Assembly (NCBI GenBank): GCA_030430075.1
Contig: JAUIGN010000054.1
Coordinates: 1-62,119, forward strand
Origin: a bacterium
GTDB taxonomy: Bacteria; Planctomycetota; Planctomycetia; Pirellulales; Pirellulaceae
Length of the DNA stretch: 62,119 nucleotides
Reading direction: 5' to 3'
Within the stretch, counting starts at the first letter, position 1. The number at the start of each line of letters is the position of its first letter. The notes below the pieces were generated by a model, which did not search any database, was not told where the DNA came from, and saw nothing but the letters and a program-made list of their open reading frames with translations. The position numbers and the translations under genes were made by a program. Of this stretch, positions 9,594 through 17,971 are shown piece after piece.

Positions 9594-10010
9594 ATGGCTG
9601 TTGTACAAAAGAAAGACAAGATTAACGGCGACTCGCTGGGCACAGGCCGGCGGAAATCGTCCGTGGCGCGGGTCCGGATTCGAGCCGGCAAGGGTTCGAT
9701 CAAGATCAACAATCGCCCGATTGAAGAGTATTTCTCGAACGACCAGGATCGGGCAGCCGTCTACGAGGTCCTGGACGCGGCCGAACGGCGCGAGGACGTG
9801 GATGTCCTGATTCGTGCAGGTGGCGGCGGCACGACAGGGCAGGCAGGCGCCTGCCGCATGGGAATCGCCAGAGCCTTGGTCAGCTACGACGAAGAACTGT
9901 TCCATGCGATGCGAGACGGCGGCTTCCTCACGCGAGATTCACGCATGAAGGAACGCAAGAAGTGCGGTCTGCACGGTGCCCGGCGGGGGACCCAGTTCTC
10001 GAAACGCTAA
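9594..10010 (+). CDS. rpsI: 30S ribosomal protein S9
   Basis: Ribosomal protein S9 (138 aa), whose C-terminal arginine/lysine tail reaches the ribosomal P site. The sequence shows the family's GTGRRKSSVARVRI at the N-terminus, NNRPIEEYF, GGGTTGQAGACRMGIARAL, and the invariant C-terminal ERKKCGLHGARRGTQFSKR. It is the second gene of the rplM-rpsI operon and is followed by a strong intrinsic terminator. Confidence 0.97.
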   Translation: MAVVQKKDKINGDSLGTGRRKSSVARVRIRAGKGSIKINNRPIEEYFSNDQDRAAVYEVLDAAERREDVDVLIRAGGGGTTGQAGACRMGIARALVSYDEELFHAMRDGGFLTRDSRMKERKKCGLHGARRGTQFSKR

Positions 10011-10100
10011 CCCGGATTCTCCATCAACGAACCGCCATTCAGTTCAAGTCGCTTCATTGCAAGTCGCTGTGTGACAGTCGTTTATGGTCAACCTAACCAA

Positions 10101-10197
10101 AGCCCCGCGCATTTCAGCCGAAACGTGTTCGCGTCCGGTTTGCTCGCCGATCGACTGAACCGGGGCGAACGCCCAACGGCTGATGAGTCATCCGGGC
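10101..10197. repeat. Dispersed intergenic repeat (GGGGCTAACGCCC family), copy 1
   Basis: About 95 bp closely matching 23451-23546: both run GCCCCGC-, TCAGCCG, AACG-GTTCGCGTCCGGT, CGATCGAC-GAACCGGGGC, AACGCCC-ACGGCTGATGA. Shorter pieces of the same family occur at 17096-17132 (inverted), 24769-24808 and 26112-26178. All copies are intergenic. Confidence 0.7.
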
Positions 10198-10237
10198 GAA
10201 GCGATCCGGCCGCTGGCGAAGATCCAAGCATCACTTC

Positions 10238-10273
10238 ACGGTCCCCGACCCGATGTCGGCGGACCGTTTTTTT
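10238..10273 (+). terminator. Intrinsic terminator downstream of rplM-rpsI
   Basis: The 5' arm 10238-10249 (ACGGTCCCCGAC) pairs with 10255-10267 (GTCGGCGGACCGT) around a 5-nt loop, with one bulged C at 10260, and is followed at once by a run of seven T (10267-10273). It lies 228 bp after the rpsI stop, so the transcript would carry a long 3' untranslated region that includes a dispersed repeat. Confidence 0.85.
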
Positions 10274-10353
10274 GTGTGGCTGCTGGAGAATCAAGCGACG
10301 AGGCGGGCTGATCGGCCACGCGCTGCACGTCGACATGTGGGCCATGCCGCAGC

Positions 10354-10887
10354 TCAGGAATCGCTGGTGGCGGCAGCGGTCAGCGCACTGGCCAGGTAGC
10401 GAAGGATATCGCGGACCGAAACAATCCCGGTCAGTTTGCCGTCGTCATCGACGATCGGCAGGTGGCGGTAGCCGCCCACGTCCATCCGCTGCAAGGCAAA
10501 CACCAGTTTGGCACTCTCGACCAGGGTCTCCGGCGCCGGAGTCATGAATTCGCGGACCGGCCGTTCGCTCAATGCCGCGGCCTCGACGTTTAGTTTCATC
10601 AAGGCGTCACGTTCGCTAAAAATCCCTGTCGGCTCGTCGTTCTGAACCACAATCAGGCTGCCGATGTTCTCGTTCACCAGCATCCGCAGGACCTCACCGA
10701 CCGGGGTGTCGGCTTCGACGGTGACCGGCTTGTTCGGTTTCAGCACGCTCACCCGCTCCGTCAACAGGCTCCGCTCGACCGCGGACTCCGGCATAGGAAG
10801 ATGCAGGTCACAGAGCGGCTGGCCACACTTCGAGCAGTGGTCGTCGCCCGGGATATTTTCGGCAGCGCAGGAGGGGCAAACGGTCAT
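10354..10887 (-). CDS. Zinc-ribbon CBS-domain protein, last gene of the kor operon
   Basis: A 177-residue protein with an N-terminal zinc ribbon (CPSCAAEN...CSKCGQPLC, residues 4-26) followed by a pair of CBS domains (about 50-110 and 115-172). The second has VGGYRHLPIVDDDGKLTGIV, the typical CBS strand pattern; a GIFSERDALMKL segment ends the first. CBS pairs usually bind adenosyl compounds (AMP, ATP, SAM). The ATG overlaps the korB stop as ATGA, so translation is probably coupled. An upstream GTG (10899) is possible but less likely. The position suggests a regulatory role on the 2-oxoacid oxidoreductase; this is inference. Confidence 0.8.
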   Translation of the reverse strand: MTVCPSCAAENIPGDDHCSKCGQPLCDLHLPMPESAVERSLLTERVSVLKPNKPVTVEADTPVGEVLRMLVNENIGSLIVVQNDEPTGIFSERDALMKLNVEAAALSERPVREFMTPAPETLVESAKLVFALQRMDVGGYRHLPIVDDDGKLTGIVSVRDILRYLASALTAAATSDS

Positions 10888-11903
10888 GAGACGGTCCACG
10901 TTTCACCAGAGTTGAACAGCTTGTTGAGATCACCTTCGCCCCGCTTTTCGCGGGCGGCCGCCACTTGCTTGTTGAGCTCAACATCGTAGAGCGGTGCGTC
11001 GATCGCGCGGAACACACCAATCGGCTCGGGGAACCCGTCCTCGTGCCGCATCCGGCTGAGGAGATAAGCCAGGCTGGGCTCGGTCGACTTTTCGTCATGG
11101 AACAGCAGGTCGTCCTCGGTGATGCCCTTACCCAGTTCGACAACTTCCGGCTCCAAGCCGTTGAGCCGAATTCCCTTATCACGGTCGGCACCGAAGATCA
11201 GCGGTTTGCCATGTTCGAGTTCGATGGTGTTCTCTGCCTTGGTGGCACGATCGCTGGCGTATGACCAGGCACCATCATTGAAGACGTTGCAGTTTTGATA
11301 GACCTCGACGAACGCCGTCCCCTGATGTTCGGCAGCCCGCTTGAGCGTCTTTTCCAGGTGCTTGACGTGGGTATCGATCGACCGTGCGACGAAGCTTCCT
11401 TCGCACCCGATGGCGATCGAGAGTGGATGGAGCGGGTTGTCGATCGCCCCCATGGGCGTACTCTTGGTCGTCTTCCCCAACGGGGACGTGGGCGAATACT
11501 GGCCTTTGGTGAGACCGTAAATCCGGTTGTTGAAGAGCACGATATTGATATTGAGATTGCGGCGAATGGCGTGAATCAAGTGATTGCCGCCAATGCTGAG
11601 CCCGTCGCCGTCACCGGTGATGACCCACACCATCAGGTCGGGCCGTACCGACTTCAGTCCCGTGGCCAGGGCCGGGGCGCGGCCGTGGATGCTATGAATC
11701 CCGTACGTGTTCATGTAGTAGGGGAACCGGCTGGAACACCCGATCCCGGAGATGAAGACGATCTTTTCGCGGGGCACTCCCATCGACGGCAGCATCTTCT
11801 TCATCTGCGCCAAAATCGAGTAGTCACCACAACCGGGGCACCAGCGGACGTCTTGCTGGCTGGCGAAATCTGCGGCCTTCAGTACAGGAAGCTCGGTAGT
11901 CAT
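10884..11903 (-). CDS. korB: 2-oxoacid:ferredoxin oxidoreductase, beta subunit
   Basis: The thiamine-diphosphate subunit (339 aa) of a 2-oxoglutarate/pyruvate:ferredoxin oxidoreductase, which decarboxylates a 2-oxoacid and passes electrons to ferredoxin with formation of an acyl-CoA. The [4Fe-4S]/TPP-associated motif CPGCGDYSIL is at residues 22-31, SGIGCSSRFP near 52-61, and the TPP/Mg motif GDGDGLSIGGNHLIHAIRRN at about 96-115. The C-terminal region is of the KorB/two-subunit type without a separate delta ferredoxin subunit. AGGA lies 6 nt before the ATG. Whether the substrate is 2-oxoglutarate or pyruvate cannot be told from the sequence alone. Confidence 0.88.
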   Translation of the reverse strand: MTTELPVLKAADFASQQDVRWCPGCGDYSILAQMKKMLPSMGVPREKIVFISGIGCSSRFPYYMNTYGIHSIHGRAPALATGLKSVRPDLMVWVITGDGDGLSIGGNHLIHAIRRNLNINIVLFNNRIYGLTKGQYSPTSPLGKTTKSTPMGAIDNPLHPLSIAIGCEGSFVARSIDTHVKHLEKTLKRAAEHQGTAFVEVYQNCNVFNDGAWSYASDRATKAENTIELEHGKPLIFGADRDKGIRLNGLEPEVVELGKGITEDDLLFHDEKSTEPSLAYLLSRMRHEDGFPEPIGVFRAIDAPLYDVELNKQVAAAREKRGEGDLNKLFNSGETWTVS

Positions 11904-12078
11904 CGTAGTCCTATGGGGGTTGGTCCCGTGAAGCGTCGAGAGGTTGATATCCCGGTGGCCCGGTTCTGAGGATCGTCTGCAAGTTCACTGCCACAATGGT
12001 CGCCCGGCGCTCCGCACGAGGAACGCCGCTTTGGCCCTCCTGCAATGCGGAAGGCGACACGCATTGATCGAGCGATAC

Positions 12079-13944
12079 TTAGCCGATCAGTTCCTTGATT
12101 TTTGCCATGATCTCCGCGACCGCAAACGGCTTGCCTTGGATCTTGTTGAGCCCGACCGCGTTCTTGAGATACTTGTCACGAATCAGCGACCGTAGCTGTC
12201 CCAGGTTCAGTTCGGGGATCAAAATTGTCTTGTACTGATCCAGGATCTGCCCGAGGTTGGCGGGGAAGGGATTCAAGTAGCGGAGATGGGCATGTGCGAC
12301 GGACAACCCTTCGCTCTGGCAGTTACGTACGGCGGTCGTGCAGGAGCCGTACGTCCCTCCCCAACTCAGCACCAGCACGTCCCCTTGTTCCGGTCCGTTA
12401 ACCTGTTGCGGCGGAACATCGTCGGCAATCATGGCCACTTTCTTGGCGCGGGTATGCGTCATGTGCTCATGGTTGTCCGGGTCGTAGCAAACGTCGCCCG
12501 TGACGTCCTCTTTCTCCAAGCCGCCCACGCGGTGCATCAGCCCGGGGGTCCCCGGCAGGGCCCAGGGCCGGGCGAGTCGCTCGTTGCGCGTGTAGGGGAG
12601 AAACTTGTCGCCGGTATCGCTGGGCCCGGGATGCTCGATCTTGATCTCGGGCAGCTCATCGGCATCCGGGATCAACCACGGCTCGGATCCGTTGGCGATG
12701 TACCCGTCGGTCATCAGGATCACCGGGGTCATGAACCGGGTGGCAATCCGCCAGGCTTCCTGGGCGACGTCGAAACAGTCAGACGGGCCGCTGGCAGAGA
12801 CAATCGGAATCGGCGATTCTCCGTTCCGACCGTACATGACCTGCATCAAGTCCGACTGTTCCGTCTTGGTGGGGAGCCCGGTGCTGGGTCCGCCCCGCTG
12901 AACGTTGACGATGATCATCGGCAATTCGAGGATCATCGCCAGACCCATCGCTTCGCCCTTGAGTGCCACACCGGGGCCGCTGGTTCCCGTGACCGCCATC
13001 GAGCCGGCAAAGGCGGCACCGATCGTCGAACACATGGCGGCGATCTCGTCCTCGGCTTGCAGCGTGCGGACGCCGAAATTCTTGTGCTTGCTCAGCTCGT
13101 GCAGGATGTCACTGGCGGGCGTGATCGGGTAGGTCCCGTAGAACAGCTCCTTGCCACTCTTCTTGGCGGCCGCCATCAGGCCCCAGGCGAGGGCCGTGTT
13201 GCCGACCATATTCTTGTACTTGCCGGGCTTCAACTTGGCCGGCTCGACCTTGTAGTTGCTGACAAACGCGTCGGTCGTCTCGCCGTAGTTCCACCCGGCG
13301 TTGAGCGTCCGCCGGTTGGCATCCGCGACGCTGGGACGGTTGCCGAACTTGTCCTCAATGAACCGCAGGGTGGTGTCGAGCTTGCGGCCGTAGATCCAGT
13401 AAAGCAAACCCATTGCGAAGAAGTTCCGGCAGCGGTCGGCCTCTTTCATGCTAAGCCCCAGGCCGTCCACGGCGCCGCGCGTCAACTGGGTCATGGGGAC
13501 TTCGAACAACTGGTAATCGGCCAGGCTGCCGTCTTCGAGCGGATTGGTGTCGTACTTGGCCAGCGCCAGCCCCTTCTTGTCGAAGGCGTCCTTATTGACG
13601 ATCAAGGCGCCGCCCGGATCCAGGTCAGGGAGATTGGTCTTGAGGGCGGCCGGATTCATGGCCACCAGGGCATTCAAACTATCGCCCGGTGTAAAGATAT
13701 CGTGCGAGGAAAAGTGGACCTGAAAGCCACTCACCCCGGCCAGGGTCCCCCGCGGGGCACGAATCTCGGCCGGAAAGTCGGGGAACGTGGCGACGTCGTT
13801 TCCGAGCTGGGCCGAAGTACCGGTGAGCTGACCGCCGGCCAACTGCATGCCATCCCCCGAGTCGCCACACAGGCGGACCGTGGCGCCCTCCAGAACGATG
13901 GTTTGTTTCACGGAAGTGGGTTGTTCCTCTGCGGACACGGACAT
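12079..13944 (-). CDS. korA: 2-oxoacid:ferredoxin oxidoreductase, fused gamma-alpha subunit
   Basis: A 621-residue subunit in which the gamma domain (CGDSGDGMQLAGG, residues about 24-36, to about 195) is fused ahead of the alpha pyrimidine-binding domain (GNTALAWGLMAAAKKSG and YPITPASDILHELSKH, about 245-285; QAEDEIAAM; TGTSGPGVALKGEAMGLA). This arrangement matches KorA of Mycobacterium, Magnetococcus and other two-subunit enzymes. The ATG used yields MSVSAEEQP; an in-frame ATG 48 bp upstream (13992) would add a residue string without family similarity. The gap to korB is 175 bp, longer than other spacings in the operon. Confidence 0.88.
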   Translation of the reverse strand: MSVSAEEQPTSVKQTIVLEGATVRLCGDSGDGMQLAGGQLTGTSAQLGNDVATFPDFPAEIRAPRGTLAGVSGFQVHFSSHDIFTPGDSLNALVAMNPAALKTNLPDLDPGGALIVNKDAFDKKGLALAKYDTNPLEDGSLADYQLFEVPMTQLTRGAVDGLGLSMKEADRCRNFFAMGLLYWIYGRKLDTTLRFIEDKFGNRPSVADANRRTLNAGWNYGETTDAFVSNYKVEPAKLKPGKYKNMVGNTALAWGLMAAAKKSGKELFYGTYPITPASDILHELSKHKNFGVRTLQAEDEIAAMCSTIGAAFAGSMAVTGTSGPGVALKGEAMGLAMILELPMIIVNVQRGGPSTGLPTKTEQSDLMQVMYGRNGESPIPIVSASGPSDCFDVAQEAWRIATRFMTPVILMTDGYIANGSEPWLIPDADELPEIKIEHPGPSDTGDKFLPYTRNERLARPWALPGTPGLMHRVGGLEKEDVTGDVCYDPDNHEHMTHTRAKKVAMIADDVPPQQVNGPEQGDVLVLSWGGTYGSCTTAVRNCQSEGLSVAHAHLRYLNPFPANLGQILDQYKTILIPELNLGQLRSLIRDKYLKNAVGLNKIQGKPFAVAEIMAKIKELIG

Positions 13945-14021
13945 GATTTTCTCGCGCTGTCGCTGGGATGAAAGGTTATGGGTGGGATACACACAGGGTG
14001 GGACGAAGTGCCGCGGTTGGA

Positions 14022-14531
14022 CTACGCACCTTCACGCGCCTTTGTGGAATGATGCGGGGCGGGAGGCAGATTGAACACGACATCGGGAAAATGCGCGATC
14101 AGAAAGTGCAGCACGTGTCGCGCCTTGACGAAGCCGAGTGCATTGCCGGCCTGGTCGACCACCGGCAGACGCCGAAATCCGCCCGACGACATCTTGGCCA
14201 CCGCCCGGCCAACCTTGTCGCTTAGGGTCATCGTCTCCGGAGCCTTGGTCATGGCGTCCGCGATGGGCACCTGCAAGTCCGCCTCGGACGCCAACAGTTT
14301 GAGGGCGTCGCGTTCGGTGAAGATCCCGAGCAGTTTCTTCTTGCCCTCGCAAACCAGGGCCGCACCGTTGTTGGACGTCTTCATTTGACGCAGAACGTGG
14401 TCGACGGTGGCCGAGGGCTCCACAATCAGATGATCCGACGCGTAGATGTTGGCGACGGTTTCGGAACTGAGGCTTAGTTGAGAAACCAATTTGGTCACCC
14501 CTGGCTGGTTGACGGCCGGCACCAGCTGCAC
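14022..14531 (-). CDS. CBS-domain protein heading the kor operon
   Basis: A 169-residue protein made of two CBS domains (about 25-85 and 92-150). The first contains LLGIFTERDALKLLA, the second GGFRRLPVVDQAGNALGFV. It lies 77 bp upstream of korA on the same strand, and a second CBS protein ends the operon. CBS domains commonly sense adenylate charge, so control of the oxidoreductase by energy status is plausible but inferred. The start is a GTG without a clear Shine-Dalgarno and a shorter N-terminus is possible. The last 25 residues are a low-complexity tail (FNLPPAPHHSTK). Confidence 0.72.
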   Translation of the reverse strand: MQLVPAVNQPGVTKLVSQLSLSSETVANIYASDHLIVEPSATVDHVLRQMKTSNNGAALVCEGKKKLLGIFTERDALKLLASEADLQVPIADAMTKAPETMTLSDKVGRAVAKMSSGGFRRLPVVDQAGNALGFVKARHVLHFLIAHFPDVVFNLPPAPHHSTKAREGA

Positions 14532-14802
14532 CGTCGGCCGGCACGGGTCAAAAGGGGATTGCGTTCACGGGCCGAACGAGGAAATTCAATTAACCGCATA
14601 CAGTGTTCGTGCCTGACCAGGGTTCCAGACGAGCCCCAAAATCGGGCCGCCAACATGGTCAACACCACCGTGCATGAAATCCACAGTCACTATTGCTCAA
14701 AACTAACAGTGCCGCACAAAATGGACAAGGGAGGTAATCCGACTGGAAGCGACATTATTGGCTAAATTTCCCGCAATATCGATGGGTGGGAGCGATTGGC
14801 CG

Positions 14803-15642
14803 CTAGCCCCCGGGCCCCGGTTTCCGTCCGTTGTAGAACTGGGTAATGTCAATCCCTTGCCGCTGCTCCTGCTCCAACAACTTGATCCGCGTCTCCAATT
14901 GCTCCAGGCGGCGCTGGAGCTTGGGCACCAGATCCGTCGTTTCGTCTTTGAGCTTGGGCCGCGGAACGGCCGGGTAGTTCAAGTGCCGTTGCAGGGCAGC
15001 GAACAGGTAAAGCGGTTCGCGTCCTCGATTGGAGAACGCGATTTTCCCCTCTTTTTCGCCGAACAGGATGGCGGCCTCCGGCTCCAGTGCCCGACCTGCT
15101 CGGAGCGCCCGTAGCGATTGGTAGTATTTGCTTCGCACATACAGCAGGTCGGCCAGGTCGACGAGCCCGATCTGCCGGCGAACCACCAGAATCCACTTCC
15201 GCCAGTCTTCGTCGTACAGCGGATCGTGGGCCATTGCCGTGAGCCCCGGATCGTACCGCAGCCGGTTGCGGCAGAGCACTTCGAATTGAAACAGGAACAT
15301 CCCTTCCGGAGAAGGATTCTTGGCCCGGTATTCCGCCTCCGCCTGCAACACCTGCAAGCCGATCCGAATGTCGAATCGACCTCCCTCCTGCTCGGCTTCA
15401 CGCATCAGGTAGGTCTGAAAAGGCGTGAAGTAATGGGACAGCTTCTCCATGGCGGCCGCCAAGACCCCCGCATGCTCCAGCTCAGAACGCATAAAGTCGA
15501 TCGCCAGCGGAAGTTTGGTCGACGCCAGCAACTCTTCGCCCGTCTGCCGGAGCAGGTCCTGCAGGGGCAGATTCATCGGCAGACGTTCGGCAAGCGTGCG
15601 AAAGAAATAGGCCTGCTCGACGTACTCTTCGCGTTCCAGCAT
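14803..15642 (-). CDS. Conserved hypothetical protein with C-terminal coiled coil
   Basis: A 279-residue soluble protein, rich in Leu, Arg and Glu. No catalytic motif is visible. Residues about 236-265 (LVPKLQRRLEQLETRIKLLEQEQRQ) form a clear heptad coiled coil, and the C-terminus is Gly/Pro rich. The sequence appears to be a planctomycete-type conserved hypothetical; I do not recognise a named family. It is divergent from ribBA with a 161-bp gap. Function unknown. Confidence 0.6.
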   Translation of the reverse strand: MLEREEYVEQAYFFRTLAERLPMNLPLQDLLRQTGEELLASTKLPLAIDFMRSELEHAGVLAAAMEKLSHYFTPFQTYLMREAEQEGGRFDIRIGLQVLQAEAEYRAKNPSPEGMFLFQFEVLCRNRLRYDPGLTAMAHDPLYDEDWRKWILVVRRQIGLVDLADLLYVRSKYYQSLRALRAGRALEPEAAILFGEKEGKIAFSNRGREPLYLFAALQRHLNYPAVPRPKLKDETTDLVPKLQRRLEQLETRIKLLEQEQRQGIDITQFYNGRKPGPGG

Positions 15643-15803
15643 CGTGATGGCTCGGATTCGGGGCCTGCTACCTTGGGTAGACGCTTCACAGGGGCCTATA
15701 ATACCAACGTCAAGCCACCTTGCTCAGCAGATCCGCGGGCAAAGCCGCCGAATCCCAGCCCACCCGAATCCCTCCCTGCCGATCCGGCCCAAGGACAGAA
15801 CCC

Positions 15804-17015
15804 ATGCCAGCCAGTTTTTCTACGGTACCCGAGGCCGTCGACGCCATCCGGCGCGGTGAAGTCGTCATCGTGGTCGACGCGGAAGACCGCGAGAACGAAG
15901 GCGACTTTATCTGTGCCGCGGAGAAGGCAACTTCGGAAAACATTAATTTCATCCTCAGCGGACGAGGTCAACTTTGCGTACCCGTCCTGGCCGACGTCTG
16001 CCGGCGGCTCGAGTTGGCCCCGCTGGTCGACACCAACACGTCACCGCTGGGCACCGCCTACATGACGCCGATCGACCACGCTTCGGCCAAGACCGGGATC
16101 ACGGCCGACGAACGGGCACAGACGATTCGGTCAATTGTCGACCCGAATTCTCGTCCCAGCGACTTTGTCCGGCCCGGCCACGTCTACCCGCTGCTGGCCA
16201 AGGAAGGTGGCGTCTTGCGGCGAGCCGGCCACACCGAGGCGACCGTCGACCTGTGCCGGATGGCGGGCCTCGCACCCGCCGGGGCACTTTGCGAAGTACT
16301 CGACGAAAACGGCGATCGAGCCTCCCGTGAACAGCTCCAGGCGATCGCCGATCAACACCAGTTACAGATCATCTCGATCGAACAGTTGATTGCCCATCGC
16401 CGTGTCAGCGAGAAACTGGTCTCCCGGGTCGCCGAAGCCGCCCTGCCGACGCGGCACGGCCAGTTTCAAGTCGTTGTCTACGACGTGAAGCACGAAAATC
16501 AGCAGCCCCTGGCACTTTTCATGGGCGATCTGCAAGCCGCTGCTGCCCCCCTCGTGCGCCTGCACTCTAGCTGCTTTACGGGCGATCTGGTCGAATCGTT
16601 GCGGTGTGACTGCGGCGACCAGTTCCACATGGCCCTGCGAATGATCGAACAGGAAGGCGTGGGAGCCCTGATCTATCTTCCGCAAGAAGGCCGCGGGATT
16701 GGCCTGGTCGAGAAGATCAAGGCCTACGCCCTGCAAGACGAAGGCCTGGACACCGTCGAAGCAAACCTGGCCCTCGGCCACAAAGCCGACATGCGCGATT
16801 ACGGGATCGGCATCCAGATCCTCAAAGATCTGGGGCTCAGCCGAGTTCGCCTGCTGACCAACAATCCCAAGAAAACCGACGCCTTCATCTACGGCGGCTT
16901 CGACCTGGAAGTCATCGACCAGGTCCCGATCCTCCCGCCCGCCAACGAATACAACGCCCATTACCTGGCCACCAAACGGGACAAGATGGGCCACCAACTG
17001 CCGCATGGCGAATAG
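15804..17015 (+). CDS. ribBA: Bifunctional 3,4-dihydroxy-2-butanone-4-phosphate synthase / GTP cyclohydrolase II
   Basis: A two-domain riboflavin-pathway enzyme (403 aa). The N-terminal RibB domain converts ribulose 5-phosphate to dihydroxybutanone phosphate and shows DAEDRENEGDFICAAE (about 24-39) and GHVYPLLAKEGGVLRRAGHTEA. The C-terminal RibA domain opens GTP and shows the zinc site CFTGDLVESLRCDCGDQ (about 255-271), then YLPQEGRGIGL and the LLTNNPKK motif. The ATG was chosen because AAGGA (15791-15795) lies 8 nt upstream; the longer frame from 15720 adds unrelated residues. No FMN riboswitch-like sequence is visible in the 161-bp leader. Confidence 0.93.
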   Translation: MPASFSTVPEAVDAIRRGEVVIVVDAEDRENEGDFICAAEKATSENINFILSGRGQLCVPVLADVCRRLELAPLVDTNTSPLGTAYMTPIDHASAKTGITADERAQTIRSIVDPNSRPSDFVRPGHVYPLLAKEGGVLRRAGHTEATVDLCRMAGLAPAGALCEVLDENGDRASREQLQAIADQHQLQIISIEQLIAHRRVSEKLVSRVAEAALPTRHGQFQVVVYDVKHENQQPLALFMGDLQAAAAPLVRLHSSCFTGDLVESLRCDCGDQFHMALRMIEQEGVGALIYLPQEGRGIGLVEKIKAYALQDEGLDTVEANLALGHKADMRDYGIGIQILKDLGLSRVRLLTNNPKKTDAFIYGGFDLEVIDQVPILPPANEYNAHYLATKRDKMGHQLPHGE

Positions 17016-17386
17016 CGCCGTTGCCCGTTCGGCTGACTTGCTGACTCGCCGGCAGAGAAACGGACGTCAACAAGAGCCGCCAAACCCGGCTTCACTCATC
17101 AGCCGTGGGGCGTTAGCCCCGGTTCCGTGGCGCACCGCACGCAAAAACCGGCCCTGGAAGCGGACCGACCGCGAACACATTCCGGCTGAGCCGCCCAGCC
17201 GACCAGGACAGGTCGTCCCATAAAAAAACAGCCTGACCGGGAATCCCGGTTCAGGCTGTTTCGTCGTCTATTGAGCCGATCGTCGGCGGTCAATTTCCCT
17301 GCCGTTACCTGGCCAACGGATTGGTTCTGGATATCAAGGCCCAAGCAACCGCCGGAAACCGGCTGGGGGTAACGCGTACCCGCGGA
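17016..17386. other. Convergent intergenic region with repeat fragment and terminator
   Basis: Between ribBA and a minus-strand lipoprotein gene. It holds an inverted fragment of the GGGGCTAACGCCC repeat family (17096-17132) and a bidirectional terminator (17222-17261). The small frames here show no coding character. Confidence 0.5.
17222..17261. terminator. Bidirectional intrinsic terminator between ribBA and a lipoprotein gene
   Basis: A long stem: AAACAGCCTGA plus CCGGG on the 5' side pair with CCCGG and TCAGGCTGTTT on the 3' side around an AAT loop, with one unpaired T (17250). A run of seven A at 17222-17228 gives a U-tract to minus-strand transcripts, so it should end the lipoprotein transcript; the TTT on the other side may also end ribBA transcripts, less efficiently. 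Confidence 0.75.
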
Positions 17387-17647
17387 TCATTCGCTCGGCG
17401 CTTCTTCGCCGGCCGCGGCATCACCTTCGGCGCCTGCGCCGGCGTCCGCTCCAGCATCCGGGGCACCGCCAGCGCCCGCAGCTTCCCCTTCCGGTCCCAG
17501 CCCATCGGCGCCGGCCGCCATGTCCATGTTCTCATCCAGTTCCGCTTCCGGCACGTCGGTCTCGACCGAGACACCCGGATCGCCGCCGCAACCGACCACG
17601 AAACCACCCAACGCCAACACCAACAGCAAGCTAAACAACTTCTTCAT
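17387..17647 (-). CDS. Small Ala/Gly/Glu-rich lipoprotein
   Basis: An 86-residue predicted lipoprotein. The signal runs MKKLFSLLLVLALGGFVVGC with a good lipobox (VVGC, Cys at 20). The mature part is acidic and low in complexity, with repeated AGA/GAD/GAE steps and no fold-specific motif. AAGGAG lies 6 nt before the ATG, so this start is preferred to the longer frame. Tiny lipoproteins of this type (compare 53628-53813) are frequent beside secreted proteins in planctomycetes. Function unknown. Confidence 0.65.
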   Translation of the reverse strand: MKKLFSLLLVLALGGFVVGCGGDPGVSVETDVPEAELDENMDMAAGADGLGPEGEAAGAGGAPDAGADAGAGAEGDAAAGEEAPSE

Positions 17648-17971
17648 GATTGCTCCTTCGCAACTCGATCCCTTTGCCCCCCACTCCGAATGGGGCGGCA
17701 TCACACTTGGTTGTCCAAAATTCGAGTTCTCAACGAACTCGGGTTGCCAAGACACGGCTTGTCAACCTGGCGGCAACACGCCGCCACCGTAACACTGAAC
17801 CGGCGGGAAACAAATAAATTCCCCAAAACTGTTCTGGTATACTCGGAACGTCCGAGGTCGCTCGATTCCGACGGATGGCGTCCGCAGGTGGCCCGCCATC
17901 GTTTCCGCCGAAATCCTATCACGTGGAGCCACGCAAATTCAATGAGGGAAGCGACAGCAAGTGAGGCTGGC
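17648..17971. promoter_or_regulatory. Divergent intergenic region, possible promoter
   Basis: This lies between the minus-strand lipoprotein and the first cytochrome gene and must contain the promoters of both. A TATACT hexamer at 17838-17843 in an AT-richer stretch is the best -10 candidate for the cytochrome operon, but there is no convincing -35 at the right distance. No other feature is evident. Confidence 0.25.

Larger units (their letters stand above)
10011..10353. other. Convergent intergenic region after rpsI
   Basis: This 343-bp space between converging genes contains the dispersed repeat at 10101-10197 and the rpsI terminator at 10238-10273. No additional gene is supported. Confidence 0.5.

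Noticed and set aside
12286..13971. 561-residue plus-strand open frame opposite korA
   Set aside because: It is antisense to a well-conserved enzyme and has no domain or export signal; it arises from GC-rich codon bias.
14532..14802. Possible riboswitch or promoter cluster near the kor operon
   Set aside because: No conserved aptamer or paired hexamers could be recognised.
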